39,638 bases of DNA from Candidatus Rokuibacteriota bacterium (lineage in GTDB: Bacteria; Methylomirabilota; Methylomirabilia; Rokubacteriales; CSP1-6): positions 1 through 39,638 of the forward strand of contig VGLJ01000044.1 in NCBI GenBank assembly GCA_016866775.1, in the 5' to 3' direction. Shown in pieces: positions 16,500 through 24,732 of this stretch (position 1 is the first letter of the stretch; each line of letters starts with the position of its first letter). The position numbers were made by a program, and so were the translations under genes. The notes below the pieces were generated by a model. The model had not been told where the DNA came from. It did no database searches and saw only the letters and a program-made list of their open reading frames with translations.

Positions 16500-18221
16500 G
16501 TGAGGCGCTTCCGGGTCGGGCTCGCGCAGATCAACCCCACCGTGGGGGACTTCGACGGGAACGTGCGGAAGATCGTCGAGGGGATGGAGCACGCGCGCCG
16601 GCTCGGCTGCCGCCTCGTCGCCTTTCCCGAGCTCGCGATCACCGGCTATCCCCCGGAGGATCTCCTCTTCAAGCAGGCATTCATCGAGGCGAACCTCCGC
16701 GCCCTCGACCAGGTCACACGCGTCTCGCGCGGTCTGACGGCCGTGGTCGGGTTCGTCGACAAGCAGGACGACATCTTCAACGCGGCGGCCATCCTTCACG
16801 ACGGCGCGCGGGTCGGCGTGTATCACAAGCAGTACCTGCCGAACTACGGAGTCTTCGACGAGAACCGGTACTTCCAGGCCGGCACCGAGACGCCCGTGTT
16901 CGAGTGTGGCGACGCCACGTTCGCCGTGAACATCTGCGAGGACATCTGGTATCCGAGCGGGCCCACGCGGCGGCAGGCGCTCGCGGGCGCGGAGCTGGTC
17001 GTCACCATCAACGGCTCGCCCTTCCACGCGGGCAAGGCGCAGCACCGCGAGACGATGCTCGCCACGCGCGCTGCGGACGACCTCGTCTGCGTGGCGTTCG
17101 TCAACATGGTCGGCGGCCAGGACGAGCTCGTGTTCGACGGCGGCAGCGTGATCTTCAACGAGCGCGCGGAGCTCATGGCGCGCGGCCGCGCGTTCGCCCA
17201 GGACTTCGTCGTCGCCGACGTCGACCTCGACGCCGTGTTCCACGCGCGGCTGCGCGATGCGCGCCGCCGCCAGGAGAAGCTCGGGGCGCACGACGCGGTC
17301 TCGCGCGTGGTGCTGCCGGCATGTCCCGCGATGCCGGCGCCCGCCGTCACGCCGGCGATCGCGGCGCCGCTCGGGCGCGTCGACGAGGTGTTCCAGGCGC
17401 TCGTGCTGGGCACGCGCGACTACGTGCAGAAGAGCGGCTTCGCGCGGGTCGTCATCGGGCTCTCGGGCGGGATCGACTCGGCGCTCGTGGCCGCGGTCGC
17501 GGTCGAGGCGCTCGGCCGTGACAACGTGGTCGGCGTGACCATGCCCTCGCCGTACTCGTCGGCGGGCACGCGCAGCGACGCGCAGCGAGTCGCGAAGAAC
17601 CTCGGGATCGAGTTCATGAAGCTGCCGATCACCGGCGTGTTCCAGCAGTTCAAGCGCGCGCTCGCGCAGCCGTTCAAGGGGCTGCCGCAAGACGTGGCCG
17701 AGGAGAACATCCAGGCGCGGATCCGCGGCACGCTCCTGATGGCGCTGTCGAACAAGTTCGGCTGGCTCGTGCTGACCACGGGGAACAAGAGCGAGATCGG
17801 CGTGGGCTACTCGACCCTCTACGGCGACATGGCGGGCGGCTTCGCGGTGATCAAGGACGTGCCGAAGACGCTGGTCTACGAGCTGGCGGCGCACGTGAAC
17901 GCGCGCGCCGGGCGCGCCCTGGTCCCCCAGAGCATCATCGAGCGAGCGCCCTCCGCAGAGCTGCGCCCCGACCAGAAGGACCAGGACTCGCTGCCGCCGT
18001 ATCCGGAGCTCGACGCGATCCTGCGCGCCTACGTCGAGGAGGACCGCAGCGTGAGCGAGCTGGCGGCGCTGGGCTTCGACCCCGACATCGCGGCCAAGGT
18101 CGCGCGCATGGTCGACCGCAACGAGTACAAGCGCCGCCAGGGCCCGATCGGCGTGAAGATCACGCCGCGCGCGTTCGGCCGCGACTGGCGCCTGCCGTTG
18201 GTGAACCGCTTCCGAGAGTGA
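16500..18221 (+). CDS. nadE: Glutamine-dependent NAD+ synthetase
   Basis: This enzyme catalyses the last step of NAD synthesis, amidating nicotinic acid adenine dinucleotide with glutamine. The 573-aa protein has an N-terminal nitrilase-type glutaminase domain with the Glu-Lys-Cys triad (E44 in FPELAITGY, K110 in YHKQYLPNYGVFDE, C146 in NICEDIW). The C-terminal synthetase has the PP-loop SGGIDSALVAA and the TTGNKSEIGVGYSTLYGDMAGGFAVIKD substrate region. Length fits the two-domain bacterial type. It is probably transcribed alone, with strong hairpins just behind it. Confidence 0.97.
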   Translation: MRRFRVGLAQINPTVGDFDGNVRKIVEGMEHARRLGCRLVAFPELAITGYPPEDLLFKQAFIEANLRALDQVTRVSRGLTAVVGFVDKQDDIFNAAAILHDGARVGVYHKQYLPNYGVFDENRYFQAGTETPVFECGDATFAVNICEDIWYPSGPTRRQALAGAELVVTINGSPFHAGKAQHRETMLATRAADDLVCVAFVNMVGGQDELVFDGGSVIFNERAELMARGRAFAQDFVVADVDLDAVFHARLRDARRRQEKLGAHDAVSRVVLPACPAMPAPAVTPAIAAPLGRVDEVFQALVLGTRDYVQKSGFARVVIGLSGGIDSALVAAVAVEALGRDNVVGVTMPSPYSSAGTRSDAQRVAKNLGIEFMKLPITGVFQQFKRALAQPFKGLPQDVAEENIQARIRGTLLMALSNKFGWLVLTTGNKSEIGVGYSTLYGDMAGGFAVIKDVPKTLVYELAAHVNARAGRALVPQSIIERAPSAELRPDQKDQDSLPPYPELDAILRAYVEEDRSVSELAALGFDPDIAAKVARMVDRNEYKRRQGPIGVKITPRAFGRDWRLPLVNRFRE

Positions 18222-18227
18222 CCCGGA

Positions 18228-18319
18228 GGGGGCTTCGCCCCCCATCCTCGTCGGAGGGGGCCTCGACGGCCCCCTCCGAAGGCTCTCCCAGGAGTCGACT
18301 GCGCCGGCGGAGCCGGCGC
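18228..18319. terminator. Cluster of three strong hairpins between convergent genes
   Basis: Hairpin 1 is GGGGGC-TTC-GCCCCC (18228-18242). Hairpin 2 is a perfect 12-bp stem, TCGGAGGGGGCC with GGCCCCCTCCGA, around TCGAC (18251-18279). Hairpin 3 is GCGCCGGC-GGA-GCCGGCGC (18301-18319). They lie between nadE and the convergent methyltransferase gene and can work on either strand. None has a clear T-run, so termination is inferred from position and stem strength. Confidence 0.65.
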
Positions 18320-18332
18320 TCGAAACGCCTGG

Positions 18333-19106
18333 TCAGATGCGCTGGAAGACGAACAGCTCCAGCGATTCCGAGCGCGGGGTGGGCGGCGCCGCCAGGCAGT
18401 GCGCCTCGTAGCGCGCCAGGCCTGACGCGAACGCCTCGTCCGAAATCAGCCGGAGCGTCGAGAACGCGCGGCGGCGGACGCGCGCCAGCGCCTCGAGGGG
18501 CGTCGTCGCGAACTCCTGCTCCACGATCCGCCAGGCGTGCGTCGCGAACCCCGCGCGCTCGAACGTCGCGCGGAGCTCGGCGCGCGCCGGCATGCGCGCC
18601 TCGTCGACGGCCCGCGCTTCCGGGAAGAAGGCGAGGAACTCGACGCGGTCGAGCAGCTCGCGCGTCGGCGTGCGGACGAAGACGACGCCATGGGGACGGA
18701 CCACGCGATGCAGCTCGGCGACCGCGGGTTCCGGCGGCTTCAAGAAGTGATAGACCATCGACAGCAGCGCGAGGTCGACGGCGCCCGGGTGGAGCGGGAG
18801 GGCTGCCGCGTCCGCGGCGAGAAACGGAAGCGCGCGCCCCGGTCCCGCGGCGCGTCCGCGCAACATTTCGGCCGACGCGTCGACGCCGATCGTCGGCGCC
18901 TCGAACACGTCCGAGAGGAACGCGGTGAACCGGCCCGTCCCGCATCCGACGTCGAGCACGCGGCGAGGCGACGCCCCGCCCCACGCGGCGCGAAACGCGT
19001 CGGTCCACACGGCGCGAGCCGCGGGCGACAGATCCGTCCGGACGTCGGCGTAGGCGCGCGCGAGCTCGGGATTCGCCCAGAGCGCCGCGCCGTCTCCCGC
19101 GCTCAT
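18333..19106 (-). CDS. Class I SAM-dependent methyltransferase
   Basis: This 257-aa cytoplasmic methyltransferase (Methyltransf_11 type) is read leftward from ATG 19106. Motif I is VLDVGCGTGRF. The acidic GVDASAEML and VDLALLSMVYHFLKPPEPAVAELHRVVRP follow as motifs II and III. The substrate is not recognisable. Its start overlaps the SGNH gene stop by 4 bases, making it the last gene of a six-gene minus-strand operon that looks devoted to glycan or envelope synthesis. Confidence 0.88.
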   Translation of the reverse strand: MSAGDGAALWANPELARAYADVRTDLSPAARAVWTDAFRAAWGGASPRRVLDVGCGTGRFTAFLSDVFEAPTIGVDASAEMLRGRAAGPGRALPFLAADAAALPLHPGAVDLALLSMVYHFLKPPEPAVAELHRVVRPHGVVFVRTPTRELLDRVEFLAFFPEARAVDEARMPARAELRATFERAGFATHAWRIVEQEFATTPLEALARVRRRAFSTLRLISDEAFASGLARYEAHCLAAPPTPRSESLELFVFQRI

Positions 19107-20269
19107 CGCGGGCAGCCGGGCACGAGCGCGGCGTCCAGCAGGCCGGCCGCGATGCCTTCCGCCATCACGCGCGCGCCCTCGGCGGTGTGATGGATGTCGT
19201 CGGAGCGAAAGAGCGGACGCGCGGGGTCCGCGCGACGGCGGAACGTCTCGAGCAAGGTGATCACGCGAAAGCCGTGTCGCTGGCCGATCGCGGCCGCTGT
19301 CACGAAGGGACGCTCCGAGGCATAGAGGCCGGGGCCGATGCCGAACACGACGCGGCCCTCCGGCGACTCGTGCGCGGCGACCTGATGCGCGTACGGGTAG
19401 AGCACGACCGCGAAGCGCGCGCCGAGACGCTCGCCGTCGCGCTTCATGGCCGCGAGATAGCGCGCGGTCGTGGCCCACGCCGCCTCTTCGTCACGCGCGG
19501 GCGTGTCGCGCGTGATCGCCAGGCGATCGTAGCGGAGGTCGCCGAGGAGGCCGCGCGCGCGGAGCGCGGCCTCGTCGAGGTTCAAGGCGCCGAATGCCCG
19601 GCGCCCGGCGCCCGACTTCCGGAACCCCTGCCAGAGCAGGAGTCGGCCGAGCCCTTCGTCGGCGACGCGCAGCGACGCGGGCAGCACGGGCGGAAGCAGC
19701 AGCGCGGTCTCGCGTCGGCGGTCCGTCGCGACGCGCAGGGGCAGGCCCTCCGCGTCGCGCTCCGCCAGCGCCGTGCGGATCAGGTCGTCGTGCACGTCGG
19801 TCATGTCGAGGTTGACGACCACGAGGTCCGGCGCGACCGCGCGGCCGATCTCCCGCAGCGTGAGGTATTCGAGGATCGGCGAATAGCTCGCGGTGCCGGC
19901 ATTGACGACTTCGATGCCCGCGCAGCTCGCGCGCAGCGCGCGCTCGGCCCGCCGCGGCACCGTGTCTTCGTCCGGGAAGCCGCCGCCCTCGGTGAACGAG
20001 TCCCCGAGCATGAGCACGCGCACGACGCCCGACGGCTTTGGCGTCGCGATGTCGCGGTCGCGGAGGCCGAGCGCGTTGGTGCGGTAAGGGAAGCCCTGCA
20101 CGACGCCGCTCCAGCTCCGCTGGAGGCGATGGTGGCGAACGGGATCGCTGACGAGGTGCGCCTTGCGCTCGGGCGGCGGCACGACACGCAGCGCGACTTC
20201 GGCGCCGCCGACCGCCACCGCGAGACCCAAGAGGACGAGGCCGGCCAGCCATGGCCAGCGCCCTCTCAC
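19103..20269 (-). CDS. SGNH/GDSL hydrolase-like membrane-anchored protein
   Basis: This 388-aa protein starts at GTG 20269. An N-terminal membrane or signal segment (WLAGLVLLGLAVAVGGAEVALRVV) places the rest outside the cytoplasm. The SGNH blocks are GDSFTEGGGF (nucleophile Ser), NAGTASYSPILEYL and DDIHHTAEGARVMAEGI (catalytic Asp and His). In glycan operons such proteins add or remove acyl groups on polysaccharides. It overlaps the ABC exporter gene (GTGA) and the methyltransferase gene (ATGA). Confidence 0.85.
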   Translation of the reverse strand: MRGRWPWLAGLVLLGLAVAVGGAEVALRVVPPPERKAHLVSDPVRHHRLQRSWSGVVQGFPYRTNALGLRDRDIATPKPSGVVRVLMLGDSFTEGGGFPDEDTVPRRAERALRASCAGIEVVNAGTASYSPILEYLTLREIGRAVAPDLVVVNLDMTDVHDDLIRTALAERDAEGLPLRVATDRRRETALLLPPVLPASLRVADEGLGRLLLWQGFRKSGAGRRAFGALNLDEAALRARGLLGDLRYDRLAITRDTPARDEEAAWATTARYLAAMKRDGERLGARFAVVLYPYAHQVAAHESPEGRVVFGIGPGLYASERPFVTAAAIGQRHGFRVITLLETFRRRADPARPLFRSDDIHHTAEGARVMAEGIAAGLLDAALVPGCPR

Positions 20270-22011
20270 GCGGTCAACCCCTCCATCTGCAGCGCGTGCA
20301 GCCGTCGATAGACGCCGTCGCGCGCGATGAGCTCGTCGTGGCGCCCGATCTCGACGATGCGGCCGCCGTGGACGACGACGATGCGGTCGGCGTTGCGCAC
20401 GGTGGCGAGGCGATGCGCGATGACGAGCACGGTGCGCCCGCGCATGAGATCGGTCAGCGCCTGCTGGACCATGAACTCGCTCTCGGCGTCGAGGTCCGAC
20501 GTCGCCTCGTCGAGGATGAGGATCGGCGGGTCCTTGAGGAAGGCGCGCGCGATGGCGAGCCGCTGCCGCTGGCCGCCCGAGAGCCTCACGCCGCGCTCAC
20601 CGACCAGGGTTTGGTAACCCTCCGGAGAGCCGGCGATGAAGTCCTCCGCGTGCGCCTGGCGCGCGGCGCGCGCGATCTCGTCCATCGTCGCGTCGGGCCG
20701 GCCGTACGCGATGTTGTAGTGGATCGTGTCGCTGAAGAGGAACGTGCCCTGCGTCACCACGCCGAGGAGCGAGCGCAGCGACGCCTGCGTCACGTCACGG
20801 AGGTCGTGGCCGTCGATCGTGATGCGGCCTTCGGTCACGTCGTGGAAGCGGGGCAGGAGGTCGAGCAGCGTCGACTTGCCGGCGCCGCTCATGCCGACGA
20901 ACGCGATGACCTCGCCTTTCGGAATCGTGAGCGAGATGTCGCGCAGCACGAACTCGTCCGCGTCGGCGTAGCGGAAGCCCACGCGGTCGAAGACGACGGC
21001 GTCCCCGAAGCTCGAGAGCGCGGTCGCGCCGGGCCGATCGGCGATGGCCGGCGGCGTGTCGAGGATCTCGAAGACGCGTTCGATGGACGACGTCGACTGC
21101 TGCACGGTGTTCGCGATGCGCGAGAGCTGGCGGACCGGGCCGTAGAGCAGCGCGAGCGCGGTGGTGAACGAGAAGAAGTCGCCCGGGGTCATGTGGCCGG
21201 CGATGACCCGGTGACCGCCGTACCAGAGCGCGCCCATGATGCCGAACGCGGCGAGGATCTCCATCAACGGCTCGGTCGCCTGGTCGGTGCGCTGGTCCTT
21301 GAGCGCGAGCGCCAGCAGCCGCTGGTTGACGCGCGAGAAGCGCTCGCGCTCGTGCTGCTCGCGTCCGAACGCCTTGACGATCTTCGTCCCCGCGAAGGCT
21401 TCGTGGAGGAGCACGTTGAGCTCGGCGATCTTCTCCTGCGCGCGGCGGTTGATGCGGTAGAGGCGCCGGCCGATCTGCCGGACGACGATGCCGACGAAGG
21501 GAAAGACGACCAGCGCGATCAGCGCCAGGCGCCACTCGCGCGCGAGCATCACGGCGACCAGGGCGACGATCATCGCGACCTGCCGGATCGACATGACGAG
21601 GACCGTCGACGACAGCCGCGCCAGGCGGTTGACGTCGGTCACCACGCGCGACATCAGCTCGGCCGAGTGCCGCTGCGCGAAGTACGCGAGCGGCATCGCC
21701 TGGAGATGCGTGTAGACCTCGGCGCGCAGGCGCGCGATCACGCGCTCGCCCACCGACGCCATCAGATACGACTGGCCGTAGCGAGACAGGCCCTTGACCA
21801 CGTAGGCGCCGAGGAGGAGCAGCGGCACCACGCGGAGCGCGACGAGGTCGCGCTTGAGGAAGATGTCGTCCATGGCAGGCTTCACCAGCCACGCGACCGC
21901 GCCCTCCATCGCCGCCACGACGAGCGCCAGCAGGCCGCCGGCGATCAGCACCGGGACGTACGGCCGCACGTACGTGAAGAGCCGGCGATAGAGCGTGAGC
22001 TGCGAGGTCAT
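20266..22011 (-). CDS. MsbA-like ABC exporter (membrane and ATPase domains fused)
   Basis: This 581-aa half-transporter is read from ATG 22011. Residues about 1-310 are the six-span ABC membrane domain (RRLFTYVRPYVPVLIAGGLLAL..., EAFAGTKIVKAFGREQHE). The C-terminal ATPase has Walker A GMSGAGKST, signature LSGGQRQRLAIARAFL and Walker B ILILDEATSDLDAES. It resembles lipid A or lipid-linked glycan flippases (MsbA), but the substrate is inferred from the surrounding glycan genes only. It overlaps the upstream glycosyltransferase gene by 4 bases. Confidence 0.92.
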   Translation of the reverse strand: MTSQLTLYRRLFTYVRPYVPVLIAGGLLALVVAAMEGAVAWLVKPAMDDIFLKRDLVALRVVPLLLLGAYVVKGLSRYGQSYLMASVGERVIARLRAEVYTHLQAMPLAYFAQRHSAELMSRVVTDVNRLARLSSTVLVMSIRQVAMIVALVAVMLAREWRLALIALVVFPFVGIVVRQIGRRLYRINRRAQEKIAELNVLLHEAFAGTKIVKAFGREQHERERFSRVNQRLLALALKDQRTDQATEPLMEILAAFGIMGALWYGGHRVIAGHMTPGDFFSFTTALALLYGPVRQLSRIANTVQQSTSSIERVFEILDTPPAIADRPGATALSSFGDAVVFDRVGFRYADADEFVLRDISLTIPKGEVIAFVGMSGAGKSTLLDLLPRFHDVTEGRITIDGHDLRDVTQASLRSLLGVVTQGTFLFSDTIHYNIAYGRPDATMDEIARAARQAHAEDFIAGSPEGYQTLVGERGVRLSGGQRQRLAIARAFLKDPPILILDEATSDLDAESEFMVQQALTDLMRGRTVLVIAHRLATVRNADRIVVVHGGRIVEIGRHDELIARDGVYRRLHALQMEGLTA

Positions 22012-23111
22012 CGCACGAGCCGGCGATACAAGCGGTCGGTGGCCTCGATCTTCGCGTCGAGCGAGAACTCCGCCTCGACGCGCTTGCGCCCGGCGCGCGC
22101 AAGCGCTCGCCGCCACGTCGGGTCGGCGTGCAGGCGCAGGATGGCCGCGGCCATCGCGTCGGGATCGCGCGGCGGCACGAGCAACCCGGTCTCGCCGTCG
22201 GCGACCAGCTCCGGCATGCCGGCCAGGCGCGTCGCAATCACGGCCCGGCCGCACGCGAGCGCCTCGCGGATCGAGCCGGTGATGCCGAGCCCGGCCCACG
22301 ACGCGTCGACGACGACGTCGGCCGCGGCCATCACGTCCGGCACGTCCTCGCGCGGTCCGATGGCGAGCACGCGATCGCCGATGCCGAGCTCGCGGGCGCG
22401 GTCCGACAGGTGCGCGATCGCGGGCGGCGGCGCGCCGAGAAACAGCAGACGCGCCTCGGGCACGTCGGCCGCCACGCGGCGCATCGCCGCGAGCACGTCG
22501 CTCCAGCCGCGCCACGAGCGGACGCCGACCTGCAGGACGACGAAGTGATCCGGCGCGAATCCGAGCTCGCGCCGCACGGGCGCGCCGTCGAGGCCGGGGT
22601 GGAACCGCCGGACGTCGGTGCCCGAGTAGATGACGGCGATCTTGTCGGCGCGGACGCCCACGGCGACCAGATCGTCCTTGATCGAGCGGCACACCGCGAC
22701 GATCGCGTCGACGCGCGAGGTCGTGTAGCCGAGCCGGTTGAGGCGGCCGGGCACGAAGCTGACGCCGCGGTTCAGCACGAGACGCGGGCGCGGGCCGAGG
22801 AGGCCGGCGAGGATCGCGAGCGTGCGCGCGCGGCCCTTGTGCGCGTGGATCACCTCGATGCCGCGCGCGCGCACGAATCGGCGCAGCCGCCACGCCGCGC
22901 GTGGATCCCAGGCCCGTCCGAGCGGCAGCGTGACGTGGTCGACGCCGGGCGTCGCGAGGCGCGCGCCGTGCACGCCCGGCGGCGTGGCGACCGTGACCAC
23001 GTGGCCGCGCGCGGCCAGCCCGCGCGCGAGCTCGCGCACCTGGATCGCGGCGCCCGTGAAGTAGTCGTTCTTCGGATAGAGCTGAAGGACTCTGAGCGGC
23101 CGGTCGCTCAA
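22008..23111 (-). CDS. GT4-type glycosyltransferase
   Basis: This 367-aa GT-B fold glycosyltransferase most likely starts at TTG 23111, which overlaps the DegT stop (TTGA). The N-terminal half has VLQLYPKNDYFTGAAIQVRELARGLAARGH and IEVIHAHKGRAR. The C-terminal half has VIYSGTDVRRFHP, the donor-binding region SWAGLGITGSIREALACGRAVIA and GLLVPPRDPDAMA, as in family GT4. It probably adds a nucleotide-activated sugar to a lipid-linked glycan exported by the next gene's product. Donor and acceptor are unknown. Confidence 0.92.
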   Translation of the reverse strand: MSDRPLRVLQLYPKNDYFTGAAIQVRELARGLAARGHVVTVATPPGVHGARLATPGVDHVTLPLGRAWDPRAAWRLRRFVRARGIEVIHAHKGRARTLAILAGLLGPRPRLVLNRGVSFVPGRLNRLGYTTSRVDAIVAVCRSIKDDLVAVGVRADKIAVIYSGTDVRRFHPGLDGAPVRRELGFAPDHFVVLQVGVRSWRGWSDVLAAMRRVAADVPEARLLFLGAPPPAIAHLSDRARELGIGDRVLAIGPREDVPDVMAAADVVVDASWAGLGITGSIREALACGRAVIATRLAGMPELVADGETGLLVPPRDPDAMAAAILRLHADPTWRRALARAGRKRVEAEFSLDAKIEATDRLYRRLVR

Positions 23112-24196
23112 CGGCTGAAGAACGCGCGCACCGCCGCCGCCACCCGGTCGATCTCCTCCTCGGTGTGTCCGGGGGACAGCGGCAAGGTGAGGATCTCGTC
23201 GACGAGACGCTCCGTCCGTGGCAGCGCGGGCGCGCCGAGACTTTCCACCGCGGGCTGCCGATGGCCCGGCACCGGGTAGTGAATCCCCGTCTGGATCCCG
23301 CGGTCCTTGAGCCACGCGGCGAGCGCGCCGCGGCGATCGGTGCGCACGACGAAGAGGTGGTACACGTGATGCGCGTGTGGGCGCTCCCCGGGCAGCGCGA
23401 GCGGGAGGCCCGCGAGCGTGTGGTGATAGCGCGCGGCGAGCGCGCGGCGCCGATCGTTCATCGCGTCGAGCCGGCGCAGGCCGACGCGGCCGACCGCGGC
23501 TTGCAGCTCGTTGAACCGGAGATTGAAGCCGACCTCGGCATGGACGTCCTTGTTGAGCCGTCCGTGGTCGCGGAGGCGGCGCGTGCGCGCGGCGATCTCG
23601 CCGTCGTCGGTGACGAGCACGCCGCCGTCGCCCATGACCGTGACGTTCTTCGACGGATAGAAGGAGAACGCCGCCGCGCGGCCGAAGCTCCCGACGCGCC
23701 GGCCGCCCCACGCCGCGCCGTGCGCCTGGCAGCAGTCCTCGAGCGTCCACAAGCCGAAGCGCGTGGTGAGGTCGCGCACGGCCGTCACGTCGACCGGCTG
23801 ACCGTAGATGTGGACGGGCACGACGCCCACGGTGCGCGGCGTCACCTTCGCCGCGGCGTCGGCGGCGTCCATGCCGTACCACGCGTCGACGTCGACGAAG
23901 ACCGGCGTCGCCTCGGCGAAGCAGATGGCCTCGATCGTGGGGAACGCGGTGTGCGAGGGCACGAGGATCTCGTCACCCGCTTTCACGCCGAGTGCCTCGA
24001 GGCCCATCCAGAGCGCGGCCGTGCCGGAGTTCGTGAGCACGGCGTGGTTCACGCCGAGGTATTTCGCCAGGTCGCTCTCGAAGGCGCGGCATTCGGGGCC
24101 GAGGATCCACTGTCGCGAGTCCATCGCTGCGAGGACCGCCTGCTTGAGCTCGTCGTCGACCGCGGGACGGGACAGCGGGATCGGGGCCGCGCTCAC
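23108..24196 (-). CDS. DegT/DnrJ/EryC1 sugar aminotransferase
   Basis: This PLP-dependent aminotransferase (ArnB/WecE group) makes amino sugars from nucleotide-linked keto sugars. The 362-aa protein starts at GTG 24196, with GGGAG about eight bases upstream. It contains LTNSGTAALWMGLEALGV, LEDCCQAHGA, the PLP lysine in FSFYPSKNVTVMGDGG, and the C-terminal GIQTGIHYPVPGHRQPA. It precedes a glycosyltransferase and an MsbA-like exporter, which supports a role in making an unusual sugar for a surface glycan. Confidence 0.93.
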   Translation of the reverse strand: MSAAPIPLSRPAVDDELKQAVLAAMDSRQWILGPECRAFESDLAKYLGVNHAVLTNSGTAALWMGLEALGVKAGDEILVPSHTAFPTIEAICFAEATPVFVDVDAWYGMDAADAAAKVTPRTVGVVPVHIYGQPVDVTAVRDLTTRFGLWTLEDCCQAHGAAWGGRRVGSFGRAAAFSFYPSKNVTVMGDGGVLVTDDGEIAARTRRLRDHGRLNKDVHAEVGFNLRFNELQAAVGRVGLRRLDAMNDRRRALAARYHHTLAGLPLALPGERPHAHHVYHLFVVRTDRRGALAAWLKDRGIQTGIHYPVPGHRQPAVESLGAPALPRTERLVDEILTLPLSPGHTEEEIDRVAAAVRAFFSR

Positions 24197-24201
24197 GAGG
24201 G

Positions 24202-24681
24202 TCAGTCTCCCTTGAGGCTCTCGTACTTGCCGCGGTAGTAGAGCAGCGGCATCCCGTCGGTCGTGCCGCAGTCGTCCACCCGCCCGATGAAGACCGTGTG
24301 GTCGCCTTCGTTGTGCGTGTTGACGATGACGCACTCCACGTGCGCGAGCGCGTCGGCGAGGACCGGCAGGCCGAGCGCGGTGATGCGGTGCGGGACGCCG
24401 TCGAACTTGTCGAGCCGCTGGGTCGCAAACCGTCGCGAGAGATCCTCCTGCTCGCGTCGCAGGAAGTTCACCGCGAAGCGCCCGCGCTCGACGATCGACG
24501 GATAGCTCTGCGACTTGTGGGCGATGCAGACGAGGATCAGCGGCGGATCGAGCGAGACCGAGGCGAAGGCGCTGGCGGTGAGCCCCGTCGGGCGCCCGTC
24601 CGAGTCGCACGTGGTGATGATCGTCACGCCGCTGGCGAAGTGACCGAGAACCTTACGAAAGTCGTCGGGGCCGACCACCAC
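24202..24681 (-). CDS. Flavin reductase-like (FMN-binding split-barrel) protein
   Basis: This 159-aa protein starts at GTG 24681, or at the next codon, GTG 24678. It has the family core FRKVLGHFASGVTIITTCDSDGRPTGLTASAFASVSLDPPLILVC, then FAVNFLRREQEDLSRRFA and DHTVFIGRVDD. Such NAD(P)H:FMN oxidoreductases supply reduced flavin to monooxygenases or reduce flavin-bound substrates. No partner monooxygenase is visible in the window. It is the first gene of the minus-strand glycan operon, five bases ahead of the aminotransferase, and divergent from mrp. Confidence 0.92.
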   Translation of the reverse strand: MVVGPDDFRKVLGHFASGVTIITTCDSDGRPTGLTASAFASVSLDPPLILVCIAHKSQSYPSIVERGRFAVNFLRREQEDLSRRFATQRLDKFDGVPHRITALGLPVLADALAHVECVIVNTHNEGDHTVFIGRVDDCGTTDGMPLLYYRGKYESLKGD

Positions 24682-24719
24682 ATTCTTGTAGCAGGATCGC
24701 GCCCGGGAATGCAAGGCGG

Positions 24720-24725
24720 TATCAT
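24720..24725 (+). promoter_or_regulatory. -10 box TATCAT just before mrp (leaderless candidate)
   Basis: TATCAT ends seven bases before ATG 24733. The intervening CCGTTGC holds no Shine-Dalgarno. Confidence 0.4.
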
Positions 24726-24732
24726 CCGTTGC

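Noticed and set aside
18228-18319. Attachment site or insertion sequence end
   Set aside because: There is no integrase, transposase or target duplication nearby; the inverted repeats fit terminators between convergent genes.
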